Positions 25,401-35,578 of a DNA stretch of 64,000 bases are shown piece by piece; positions within the stretch are counted from its first letter, which is position 1; every line of letters begins with the position of its first letter. The stretch is from Balanoglossus misakiensis (taxonomy: Eukaryota > Hemichordata). The notes under the pieces were generated by a model that did not search any database, was not told where the DNA came from, and saw only the letters and a program-made list of their open reading frames with translations. Made by a program: the position numbers and the translations under genes. The stretch spans positions 1,054,001 through 1,118,000 of the forward strand of contig CM082577.2 in NCBI GenBank assembly GCA_040954595.2, read 5' to 3'.

Positions 25401-28400
25401 GTCACTGCATACGTATGAGGTGATTCAACTTCATGTTAGCGGCTGATGTAATCGTGACGACGGTTCACATTTTATAGCGCACGCTGTTAAGGCGGGAATA
25501 ATACGTGCACCGCAAGGTGTAACCAATATCTAGGGTGTTTATCTCTATTTTTCATGGTCCGAAGGACTCAATTTTGACTCCAGCATAGAAGCCAATTTTC
25601 ACTAACAATTATTATTTTTCTTCCAAATAACACCATCTCAGATCAGATTGGGAAATAAATAATTTCGATCGCCGGCCCTTGACACCAGATCGTTTTGAAT
25701 CCGGGTCTTTTGCAAAGAGTGTGGGGGCCATGGCACTCTTGGTTCTTGTCTAACTATGATGAGATCCAATTTGGCCAGAGTTGTTCTTCGCGTGTTTTAT
25801 AATCGTCGTACTGGTCTCCTTGGTTAATATTCGTCTAGTTCTGCGACTGAACAGTTTCTTCATTAGGTGTTTCCTCTCGAATTGATTAATGTTATTCACT
25901 GCTTTTGTGGTACCGATTGTGCAGGTGTAGGCTGTGTTGAACACGAGCATTGGTGCACACATAATTGTAACACCTGACTCGGTACATGTGACCTTGTCAA
26001 CACACCGACGGGTTTTATTTCAAGCAAGACTATTTTCAGCGTTAAAGAATTCATTTTCTAAACACCAAAAAGATTTTAATTTCCAAAATTTGCTTGATCC
26101 AGTTTGTCATAAGGGATCATGAAAAGTATGGAATTAAAAAGTTAGCTCGGTTTCTGACGCGACCAACGGAAAGAAAATCGTGCCTGAACCACGTAACCGT
26201 GCCTGAACCAAAGAATATGTTATTACGTACATGATTTAAGACGTTAATGGAGGGTTCTTACAAATATTGGCAAATTTAATAAACCTGAACATCGATAAAA
26301 GTGCTAATTAATTATCTGCGTGTTACGCAATCGTCGCATCTCCACATTAATGCAATTGCAAGCTTTTAAAATGGCTGATTAGTATTGATCAGCGCATGCG
26401 TTAGTTACCATGGTTTCTTCCAGGTGGTACTTGGCCATATGCGTTTTTTACACACTATTAATCGGTCAAAAACTGTAAATTGGAGGTGAACGTGTAACTT
26501 TAATAAAGCGGATTATACGACGTGAGCATTGTTTGATATAAACCCACGTTTTCACTGAATTGATAAAAATTAAATAACCCATCCATCTACAATGATAAAA
26601 CTTAGGTGAATTCCAATCAGATGGTCCGAAATGCAAGCAATGTGGGGGGGGGGGGGGGTTATTGCTAATTATTATGATTTTTATAATGCAATATTGTATC
26701 ATATAGCATTGGATTGTATTGATTTTATCTTGCAGCTAGCATTGATTTTTACCAGTGGTTTTATCGCGTAGTATTCGATTGTATTTTTTTTATCATGTAG
26801 CGTTGCAATGTTATGTATTAAAAAATTCGTATTACATTTACCATGGTATTTGATAATAAAAGTTTCTAAATATTTGTCCCTATTTTTTCCATTTGTATTG
26901 TACTACTAATAATGTTTAAATGGATTTTTTTTTCACTTTTGCGGACGGTAACGTAATCTCATAACTCGATCTCAACTGCAATTTCTGACAGCAGATGAAA
27001 AGCCATTCTTGACAAATCTGTTTGTCACGTTTGTTATGCATTGCAAACCCATTTCAGGTTAATAATGGTGTTCGTGCGAACGTCATTTAACTGAAAGGTC
27101 ATGAACTTAGGTTAGCTTTCTTGGTGTGTTCACGCAGATTGCTGACTCTCACATTCACAACCCACGCACAACGGAAACGCCCACGCCGCGCCGCGCCCTT
27201 AATCGCGCGCAAGGGACGCACTAAAAACGGGGAGGGCGGATTTTTTTTAGAAATGGTCGTGACATTATTTTCTATTTTTGGTTTGGCTCTTTTTTTCATT
27301 CCCATTTGTATTTTTATTCTTATTTCTAATTTCCCATATGATATATGCATTCGGATATTGAAATTACAATTATTTTGACATAGTTCGTTCGAAAATTCAA
27401 CCCGGAACACCGGTGTTGTGCCGAATTCGGCCCCATGCCGAATACGTCCCCGCGCATGCCTTGACAAACAAACCATGGCTTCTAAGGGATAAGATCGGCA
27501 GGTAAAGCTGCTGATTTCAGCCCCGTTGCCGATTAAGACCCCAACTAAAGTCATGTTAACTATTGAAAGCTAAAAGTGATGGTTTCGGCCTAAATGGGTG
27601 AATATCTGCCCATGGCCCTGATTTGTTGGTGGAATGAAATTAAATCCTTGCGGTAATGCAATGTCCAAGTTTACAGTGCAGTACAATGTACATTCATGCA
27701 CAGCCTTACATGCACGTTGGATGGCAAAACTTTCACACAAGAAAATGCAATATTTCAGACACATGTTACTGATGACCCGAGCATGCGCGGGACGTATTCG
27801 GCATGGGGCCGAATTCGGCACAACACCGGTGTGCAAAGGAGATACATGTGCTGACTTAATGACGCGCATGCGCTTCGTATATTTTCGTTACTCCATCTCA
27901 TCGATGTCGACTCGCGATGTCTGTGTGTGTGTGGGGGGGGGGGTGACGAGGGAAGGGAGCATGAAATGGCCATGCAACCAGGTATCACATCTGATCAATG
28001 TGAGGCACCGTGCACCTTTCTTGTTTGATCATTTTACATGTACGACTGACACTCGACTCATCTGGCCAACCTATTATTTCCCTGAAGCCAGCCATGTCGC
28101 CTATTAAATGCGACCCATGAGTCACAAATTATGTAAAGCATATTAATATTAACTCTATGTTACAGCTGTAAACCACACCACCAACAGGCACGTAATGGTT
28201 TAGTAGACATGTCCCATTGCAACAATAAAATTTTATAGAACTAAGAAGCGTATCTCCATGGCAACTTACCTGTCAAGAATTAATTCCTCCAATTTAGGCA
28301 GATCGCAGGCGATGTATTCCAGCGAGGCGTCCGTTATGCGGGGGCACCATGACAGGTCGAGCGACTTGAGTATATGCATGTTTTCAGCGATTAACTCGAC

Positions 28401-29549
28401 ACCGTCGTCTGTGATTTTACTACAACCAGAGAGGCTGAGGGTGTGCAGGTGGGGCAGGGTGTGTACAATATTTAAGATAGCATGGTTGGTGATTTCCCAG
28501 CAAGAGCGCAACCGCAGCACCGCCATGCTGCAGCTCTGCTTTGACGTGAAGTACGACATGACATTGTCTGTGACATGGTACGCCTGTAGGTTGAGCTCGT
28601 GAAGGCAAGGAAGTCTCTGGGCGATGGCAGCGACGCTATCGTCACCGACGTTGATGCAGTCGCTGATGCCGAGTGATGTTATCCTCGGGTTGAGACTCGA
28701 CCATAGACCGGCCTCAGTGAAATCGTTACACCCGCTGAGCTCTAGCCTATTAACGGCCGACAGTTGTTCCAACATGACCTCTAGTCCGGCGTCGGTGACA
28801 GTCGACCGTTTCAGGCTAATGGCATGTGTACATTTCTTCGATTGAGGAAAATTGTCTATAAATTCACAGATATCAAGATCAGATACACTCACCAAACACA
28901 CGCTTTCAATTCCCTTCAAATGAAAGCTCGCTAGATCAGTAAATTTTTTCTCCTCGCTTCCCGCCATCGCGTCATACAGATCTCGTCGATGCAATATGGG
29001 CGTAAAATCTCTCCAAAATTTGGGTTGATACAAGACTCTCTTCCATGTTTTACACACCTGGGCAAGAAGACACCTTTCGCAGGGCCCAAAATAAAGAAAC
29101 AAACGGCTGAGAAATTTTTCATCCAACAGGAGATCCATCCATGTCTTGGCCGAATATAACGTAGGCTGTAAATTCTTGTGGATCGCCTGTAAACGTTGCT
29201 CTCGCGGGGATGAAACTCCGTTCTCCATTAATTTCGTATCATTCAATATCTCCCGCTTTTCCTGGCTCTCTGTACTCGGTCGTCGCACGGACGCTGAAAC
29301 GCACATCGCCGACGTCGTGTTGTTTGGAGTCAAATGAATTCCGTTGACGCCGTTAATAGGACTCTTTCGGTTCGCTGTCGTCGTCGCTCCTGCCGCCGTC
29401 GTCGTCGTCGTCGCCATGTCGTCACGAGGCGATATCTCATTCGCCGTCCGCGAGGCCGAGTGCGGGAGAGCTTCTGACATCTCCAAGTCCATCCCACTCT
29501 TGCTGGGTAATAATGCGCTGAAATTTCCAGGCAGGTTTGAGACACTCAT
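16491..29549 (-). CDS. FBXL16: F-box and leucine-rich repeat protein 16 (FBXL16), 3 exons
   Basis: Exons in transcript order are 29549-28270, 17917-17769 and 16639-16491, joining to 525 residues (human 479). FBXL16 is an F-box/LRR protein; the human protein is reported to bind PP2A-B55 and to associate poorly with CUL1. The N-terminal ~130 residues are low-complexity and include a Thr/Ala-rich run encoded by GTCGTC repeats (29389-29414). The F-box follows at about 140-183 ([35 protein letters not shown]). LRRs run to the C-terminus, with nearly human blocks such as [52 protein letters not shown] and GLSGLVQL then ELELTNCPG. Intron 1 is 10,352 bp and holds a pentanucleotide satellite, an inverted-repeat element and a dispersed repeat; intron 2 is 1,129 bp. 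The start is the ATG heading the open frame. It is a neighbour of JMJD8, as in human. Confidence 0.96.
22861..22941. repeat. Second copy of dispersed repeat tail with GACA/GACG run
   Basis: A GCCAAACTTGGTTTGAAT, TTCAGCACGCAGTTGTTGAGAT block leads into (GACA)n then (GACG)n at 22912-22941. It matches the order and spacing of the block at 4971-5043. The right-hand end decays into unique sequence. Confidence 0.5.
24686..24884. repeat. TGATG/TGGTG pentanucleotide satellite
   Basis: About 200 bp are built almost wholly of 5-bp units TGATG and TGGTG, with a few TGTGG and TGATC variants. A GATGCGTTTTGATG-like boundary on the left is echoed by GATGCATTTTGATG on the right. It lies in FBXL16 intron 1. 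The His/Thr/Ser-rich ORFs read from it on the minus strand are products of the repeat, not genes. Confidence 0.85.
27407..27832. mobile_element. Inverted-repeat (foldback, MITE-like) element in FBXL16 intron 1
   Basis: A ~53 bp sequence starting ACACCGGTGTTGTGCCGAAT (27407-27459) recurs as its reverse complement at 27781-27832, with one base of length difference (CCCC versus CCC). The ~320 bp between carries no transposase. The arms contain nested palindromes (ACACCGGTGT, GCCGAATTCGGC and GCATGC). A clear target-site duplication was not found, so a non-autonomous transposon is likely but not proven. Confidence 0.6.
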
Positions 29550-31779
29550 TAACGAATGCTATTCACGTTCGCTCGGTCGTCAGAATGCCTGCATTGCTAA
29601 ATTGATGGATATCGAGCGAGGCGTTCTGAGTGCGGACGACCTTGTTGCGATATTACTACTCTGTATAACATGCAGTGGCATGTGCATCGTTCAAAAACCC
29701 GCGAAATAATTTCTCAGTAGCCATCCATCCATCCATCCATCGGTCGTCAGTGGGCTCAACATTCCTGTGTTAAAAATTACCGGCGATCAAGTCGAAGCCT
29801 TCAGCCCACGGAGATCGTTAATTTTGATACGTGACCTGTTGTGAATTCCCCTTGCTCATTATCGCTGTGACACAGAAAATTGATATAACAAGTGGATGCG
29901 TTGGGTATACTAGTAAACTGGTACATTTACCACCAGTTTCCTGGACGGAGACCTGTTCTGCCCAAAGGCACTGTCTGCCGCACAACACACACTCACACGT
30001 ACATACACGCGTGCGTTCTGATTGTAAATATCCAATGGCTGGGTGTCCCAATTATCCGGGAAAGGGCATTGATGTAGTTCGAACTCATTTGCATACTACG
30101 GATCACAGGTGAGCCACAGCCCCTCCACCTGAGAAGAATATGCACTCAGTGAACAAGAATCATAAAATTGGTGGTAACTGTTACTCCTGTGCGATAGAAG
30201 ACGGGAGGATAATATTAAATTTCACTCTCTTGGGAAGAATGTAGTGTTTTCCTCTATATTTTTTTTGCCGAATAATCATGATTCTTTGGTATTCGCGGCG
30301 ACGCCCGGCATTAAATGAGCATGCACTTGAAGCAATTTAATATGCATGCACTGTGAAGCTCAGTTGTGCATATACAATTCTCCGACAACTTTTTAGAAAG
30401 GACCTCGTGACACATGAGCAGTTTACATGTACATGTACATAGCACTAGCAATGCTAGTGTGCGGTATGCTAATTATATATGTGCCCCCCCCCCCCCGACA
30501 GTAGGTTACACCACCAAGGCACACAATAGCTACGTCATTGACTAAACATGAAATAGACGGGGTTATGAATTATTCTTAGTTGTCATAAACGGACGCGACG
30601 AAATAAACGGCGTGGTATTTTACCCTCTTCTGGCCTCTCGCATTTGATGTGGATCGATCCATTGTCGTGATTGAGATGGGTACGACGCCATCAAATAATT
30701 ACTAATGCCACATTAAAGTTGGAATATGACAGACCTCAATAATTACAATTTTTAACAATGTGATCATCGATCGCTCCTTTTATCTCGCTCCATTCCTGGA
30801 GGCTATTCTTCGGAATTGTATTCGGAAATTATTTTTAATGTGAAGTTACCGTCTGGTTATATTAAACCATTGACATATTTTAGCAAAAAAGGGGCAACTT
30901 AAATCTGCATAATACCAGCCGCACCAAACCCGTAAAATTGACCTCATTATTTGTTAAAGTGCACATTGATTTGAGATATGACTGTTGTCAACTGCTCCCA
31001 CTTGTACACGAACGCTTTTCAACGAATCGGTGATCCGTTCGATAGACTCCCCCCCCCCTCGCAGATTGTGGTTTCTTCCGCTTATTTAACATAACCGATG
31101 AACCTCATTTAGTGACGACGTTTCTGCCAGCGATCGACGAAATGTGTGCTGTAAATATTGATGATATAGTCTTTGATAAAATAAGCCAGCAATACATACC
31201 CGTCATCAATTGGTTTTGCCTATGTAGGTCAGACAAGTCTGAGATTTACCCAGCTGACGTCATAACAATGTCGTTTATACGTTATAAGTTGTCATTTTTG
31301 AAATACATGTATTCTGTGACTTCAATTATACTGCGATTGAACCACAATACATAAAACTTACAACCACGAATTTCGACCTATTACTCGAAACAAATTCGGT
31401 GACAACGGGTCAGAGTTACTAGATGATTGTAATAAGAGATAAATTTTGATTGTTGCTATGGTAATCAGAAATTAACCAGAGAAGATGCCCTTCCAGAGAA
31501 TTGATTGCTGCAGCAAATTTGATAAAGCCGTCTACAGATACCAGGCCAATGTTTATGAAGCTTGATAGAGATACTGTTCTTTCATTGGCGTTTAATAGAA
31601 ATTAAAACTGTACACAAACCATCAAAACACAAAACACATAGCTATCTATGTGAAAGCCAATCATTCTGATGTGACTGATGTGACACATTGTGCAAACGCT
31701 GTTGCAAATCCTGTGATATTTAAAAAAACCCGGCCATACTGCAATGGAAAAATGTAACAGTCACATAGTCATCAATCAA
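29550..31779. other. Non-coding stretch upstream of FBXL16
   Basis: This region spans the FBXL16 promoter side and the 3' flank of the first sulfotransferase-like gene. It holds a (CCAT)n run near 29721-29740, an ACATGTACATGTACAT palindrome near 30425, C runs at 30484-30496 and 31049-31058, and a CRE octamer at 31255-31262. No exon was recognised. Confidence 0.5.
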
Positions 31780-32982
31780 TCAATCCATCCAGAGAAAAGT
31801 GTGGTTAAGAAGCGATTCAAGTTGTTGGTTGTAAGGTCTGAAGTAAGCACGCAATTTGGACAACACTGAATCATCTACTTCCGGGTGGTGGCGCCCTTTT
31901 CCCTTCGGCATGCAGTGCTTGTGGGGAAAACGCAAACAAAAGAAAAGTTTTTCTTCGTCGAAATAAAACTGATCTTTTGTAAAATACGTAGAAAGTTTTA
32001 GAAAAAGTTCAACTTCTTTTACTACTTTGTACGGATCTCTTTTCAAAACTTCACCGTCGATGACAAGAATTTGATCAAGAGGGAAGTATTCAAGCCATCG
32101 ACGGATGTGGTTGACATACAGACCAACGTCTGTCAGAGGCGTCTGTGCGTTGACTTCACCGTCAGAATTAATTACACTTTCTTCAAAAGTGTTTCGTAAA
32201 TGGTAGAGAGGAGAGAGTATTGCTTTTCGTTCCTCCATACCTGAACGAATTACTCCTGAAACTTGCACGAAGTCTGATATGGCCCTCTTCACTGGGTCAC
32301 AGGTTACAAGGATAATTTTAACATCTGGAGAAATGTCTTCGTATATCCGCCTGGGTGTCTGGGGTTCCACGAAATATTTCGGCGATTTTTCAGTGGCGAG
32401 TTGGGATGGCGTCGTGTATGGCATCTTCCGCAGGTACCAGTCGATGCCTTGGTGGTAGTTCATGTCAAAGAAGTGGACTTCTCGATCGTCTGTGTACATC
32501 ACTTGAGGGTGATCTTTAAGGAAAAATCTCAGCGCCCCGGTTCCGCATTTTTTTACTCCGACTGTGAGTACACCGGGAAGCCGTTTCTTACATCCCCGTC
32601 TGGCAAGTTCGCTTTTCGGTAATGCACGCAGCCATTGCCAACTAGTCGACCCGTGTTTTGTGTAGCACATTTTGCCCGCCATGATGTCGTGTTCTCCTTC
32701 CACTAAATCAACATCTTGATAATTATTGTTGTCTCCCGACCCTTGGTCTCTGCTGAAGATGGGCGGTTCCACTTCTGACGCTGCTTGTACATTGTCGACG
32801 CCAGTGGCACGATTCGAAGTGGACGGGTTCATTTCAACGCTCTTGTCATACGACGAGAAACTCTTGTCGACTGGGTTCCAGAAGAACACGCCTATTACAA
32901 GGCACAGGACGGAAATTACAAGAACTGCGAGTGATGGACCGCGCTTGGGCTTGGCGATAAACGAGAGAATATCGGGCGCCAT
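31780..32982 (-). CDS. Heparan sulfate 3-O-sulfotransferase-like protein A (intronless)
   Basis: A single 400-residue frame. HS3ST enzymes are Golgi type II membrane proteins that move sulfate from PAPS to the 3-O position of glucosamine in heparan sulfate. A short cytosolic tail and TM helix (about 18-36, SLAVLVISVLCLVIGVFFW) precede a ~90-residue stem and the catalytic domain. Visible marks are the 5'-phosphosulfate loop (GVKKCGTGAL), the catalytic-Glu block EVHFFD, TEKSPKYF, the 3'-phosphate block (VTCDPVKRAISDF), HIRRWLEYFP, and FYFDEEKLFFCLRF with the paired cysteine in HKHCMPKGKGRHHPEVD. The loop differs from canonical GVRKGGTRA, and the Arg of the canonical RDP/REP is Cys. The start is ATG 32982; an in-frame upstream GTG was rejected. 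It is head-to-head with a paralogue at 33980. Family is certain; acceptor and activity are not. Confidence 0.9.
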   Translation of the reverse strand: MAPDILSFIAKPKRGPSLAVLVISVLCLVIGVFFWNPVDKSFSSYDKSVEMNPSTSNRATGVDNVQAASEVEPPIFSRDQGSGDNNNYQDVDLVEGEHDIMAGKMCYTKHGSTSWQWLRALPKSELARRGCKKRLPGVLTVGVKKCGTGALRFFLKDHPQVMYTDDREVHFFDMNYHQGIDWYLRKMPYTTPSQLATEKSPKYFVEPQTPRRIYEDISPDVKIILVTCDPVKRAISDFVQVSGVIRSGMEERKAILSPLYHLRNTFEESVINSDGEVNAQTPLTDVGLYVNHIRRWLEYFPLDQILVIDGEVLKRDPYKVVKEVELFLKLSTYFTKDQFYFDEEKLFFCLRFPHKHCMPKGKGRHHPEVDDSVLSKLRAYFRPYNQQLESLLNHTFLWMD

Positions 32983-33979
32983 AGTTGAGATCTCTCCTTC
33001 CACGAATCTTTACGTCGTTCGAACAAAAAAAGTTATTGGTACGCTTCACAAGATGTAAATAGTTTTGTCATCACCATTGATCTTCCAGGAGTAGCAAACG
33101 TTTCTTTCTGTCTGACTATGACTACGACGATCGAGGTCCCGTTGTACTGTACACACTAGTACTGACTTTCCAGTCTAAAATGTCAAATAATAAAACGACG
33201 TTTAGTAATAATTATTGGCGATGGCGGTGCTGCAGTCCCAAATACTTTTGGGGTCACGAGACACAACAGGCAGCGACAACCACCTGCTCATCCAACGTGT
33301 CCGCTGCTAACTTCGCAGTCTCATTGTGTTTGGCTAAATATGCACTCCCGGGTTTATGACTATAGAACAATGACACCTGCAACAATTGAAATTGATCGAT
33401 GATCGTCTTCATGCGCATATATTAAAACAGAAACACTCTGCGCCTATTTCGGGCAAAATTGCTCAGAAACACGAATTTCACCACCATTTTGGGGGAACCT
33501 CAGCAATGTGCCGTGATGGTGTAACGGTGTGCATCCAAATAACTGAATGTCTATTGTCATATTTGGGTTTAGATTGCCAGAGGCTCAAACAGCCGCTGCA
33601 CCCTACTATCTATTTCCATATGAAAGAGTGTTGCTGTCCTACAAACGGCGAGAATACTGCGCAATATTACGCTATTGACGCCTTTCCAGAAAACCCTATA
33701 GGTTTATTCACAGAGACCGTGGTTTTTGGAAACTTCCAAGACCCAAACCACTTCAGTACTTGCCACTTCTTACATGATCACTTCTAGTCACGCGAAAGGT
33801 TCTATTTGGGAGAGCCTCAGTGAGGGGTGAAAGTTACGCAAAACGCTTTCTTCTTCGTCTACCTATAGGTTACGTAACATGGATTGATTTATCCGACACT
33901 GAAATGACCATGTTGACCACGTCACACAGTTGACCGAGAATAATGCCATGTAATACTTAGTGTTTGTTCGGTAACCGAG
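32983..33979. promoter_or_regulatory. Divergent intergenic region of sulfotransferase-like pair
   Basis: The 997 bp between the two start codons should contain both promoters. An open plus-strand frame at 33386-33787 lacks an ATG start and domain features and was not called. No TATA box or specific motif stands out. Confidence 0.4.
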
Positions 33980-35578
33980 ATGTTAGACAAGACTTTCTCC
34001 ACTTGCAGGACGACGAAGCACAAGAAAATTGGTCTGATTTTCCTGGTTTGTGTCGCTTTGGTGAGCGCAGTGTATCTGGGAGGCAGCGTGTACCGACCGC
34101 TGTTGATCTCGGCATGGCCAGGAGGCGAATTCACCGGACGGACAGAGATAATAACGTCGTCAAATACTGACACAGGGCGAGATCTAAGTTCATCCAATGA
34201 CGATTCGGAATCAGAATGGTGGCAACAGGAGAGAGAGTCGGATGTTTTCGACGACGGTAGGCACTTTAAAACAGATAATGAAATATATGACCCGGCCTCG
34301 ATGACAATTTCGACTGAAAGTGGTTCAACTGTTCGGAAGCTGAAACCTGTCGGACAATCACAGCAAATAACAGGTATCCAATCGTCCGAAGACGGTGCCT
34401 CTCTTGCAGAATCGCTTTGGATAGAACCCGACCGACCTCTGTTTCGACCAGAGGTAGACGCACCGTCCGAGAGCGACAATGAAGAATTTAAAGCTGATGA
34501 TGAATATTGGAGGTCTTTCATTCGAGGCATAACCAGAGATGGCAGTGACGTCAGGGGGCGTTGGGAAGTTCCGTCGTCGGACGTGGAAGCGCCAGAAGAC
34601 GGAATGGGGCCTGCTGACAATATGAACATGACGTATCAAGTTGGGGAGACTTATAAGAATACATCTGCTCGCACAAAGCAGCCGAATGTTCTTAACACCA
34701 AATGGAGAGAAGCAAAACCAGTCAAATGCAGGTTTGCATCGAGATTTAAATCGCCGGAATGTGCACGACGACTTCCCAAAGTTTTGGGTATCGGCGTTAA
34801 GAAGTGTGGCACGGGAGCGTTTATGTTTTTCTTTGGCACGCATCCAACTATGGCCTCGCGGTATGGTGAAGTGCACTACTTCGACAGGAGTGGTAATTAT
34901 AATCGAGGTTTGGAGTGGTATCGGAAGATCATGCCCTTCTCGACAGAGAACCAAATCACGATGGAAAAGTCTCCGAAATACTTCGTATCGCCCGATGTTC
35001 CGAGAAAGGTTCGCGACGATTTGTCTCCGAACACAAAGTTGATACTTGTAACCTGCAATCCGGTTTCTCGATCGATCTCCGATTATGTCCACGAATCGTT
35101 GATTCTAAGGCACCAGCGGAAAAGGAATATCACCAGGAATGGATCCCCTTATACAATAAGGAAAACATTTGAAGAGAGTGTCATAAAACAGGATGGTTCT
35201 GTGGACGCTGAAAATGCCCTGATCAGCACAAGCATTTATGTGAACCACATTCGGCGTTGGCTCGAGTATTTTCCAAGAGAGCAGATTTATATTCTAGACG
35301 CTGAACTGATGAAGAAGGATCCTTACCAAGTGATGAGCGAAGTGGAACGTTTTCTTGACATTCCCCAATATTTCACAAGGGAACATTTTTACTTCAACAA
35401 ACAAACTGGCTACTACTGCCTCGCAAAACCGAAGAGAAATTGCCTCCCGAAAAACAAGCATCGTCGTCACCCAAAAGTTGGAACGACCACATTGAACACA
35501 CTGAAGGAATTTTACGAACCTTTCAATAGAGACTTCGCCGAGTTAGTTGATAAACAATTTCTGTGGCATGACAAGTAA
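33980..35578 (+). CDS. Heparan sulfate 3-O-sulfotransferase-like protein B (intronless, long acidic stem)
   Basis: A single 532-residue frame, paralogous to the gene at 31780-32982. A TM helix at about 18-35 (LIFLVCVALVSAVYLGGSV) is followed by an unusually long stem (~residues 40-255) rich in Asp, Glu and Ser, for example SSNDDSESEWW and APSESDNEEFKADDEYW. The catalytic domain starts near residue 265 with GIGVKKCGTGAFMFF. It continues with EVHYFD (catalytic Glu kept), MEKSPKYF, VTCNPVSRSISDY (Cys where canonical enzymes have Arg), HIRRWLEYFPREQIYILDAE and FYFNKQTGYYCLAK with the partner cysteine in RNCLPKNKHRRHPKV. Both paralogues share the KKCGTG and VTC(D/N)P variants, so these predate the duplication. 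The ATG at 33980 begins the frame directly before the TM segment. It may be an active enzyme of altered specificity or a scaffold-like relative. Confidence 0.9.
   Translation: MLDKTFSTCRTTKHKKIGLIFLVCVALVSAVYLGGSVYRPLLISAWPGGEFTGRTEIITSSNTDTGRDLSSSNDDSESEWWQQERESDVFDDGRHFKTDNEIYDPASMTISTESGSTVRKLKPVGQSQQITGIQSSEDGASLAESLWIEPDRPLFRPEVDAPSESDNEEFKADDEYWRSFIRGITRDGSDVRGRWEVPSSDVEAPEDGMGPADNMNMTYQVGETYKNTSARTKQPNVLNTKWREAKPVKCRFASRFKSPECARRLPKVLGIGVKKCGTGAFMFFFGTHPTMASRYGEVHYFDRSGNYNRGLEWYRKIMPFSTENQITMEKSPKYFVSPDVPRKVRDDLSPNTKLILVTCNPVSRSISDYVHESLILRHQRKRNITRNGSPYTIRKTFEESVIKQDGSVDAENALISTSIYVNHIRRWLEYFPREQIYILDAELMKKDPYQVMSEVERFLDIPQYFTREHFYFNKQTGYYCLAKPKRNCLPKNKHRRHPKVGTTTLNTLKEFYEPFNRDFAELVDKQFLWHDK

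Noticed and set aside
27099-27554. 151-codon minus-strand frame in FBXL16 intron 1
   Set aside because: Overlaps the inverted-repeat arm and a low-complexity T-rich patch, without ATG context or family similarity.
33386-33787. Plus-strand open frame of ~130 codons between the sulfotransferase-like genes
   Set aside because: Starts with a non-ATG codon, has no domain or low-complexity signature, and occupies the shared promoter region.
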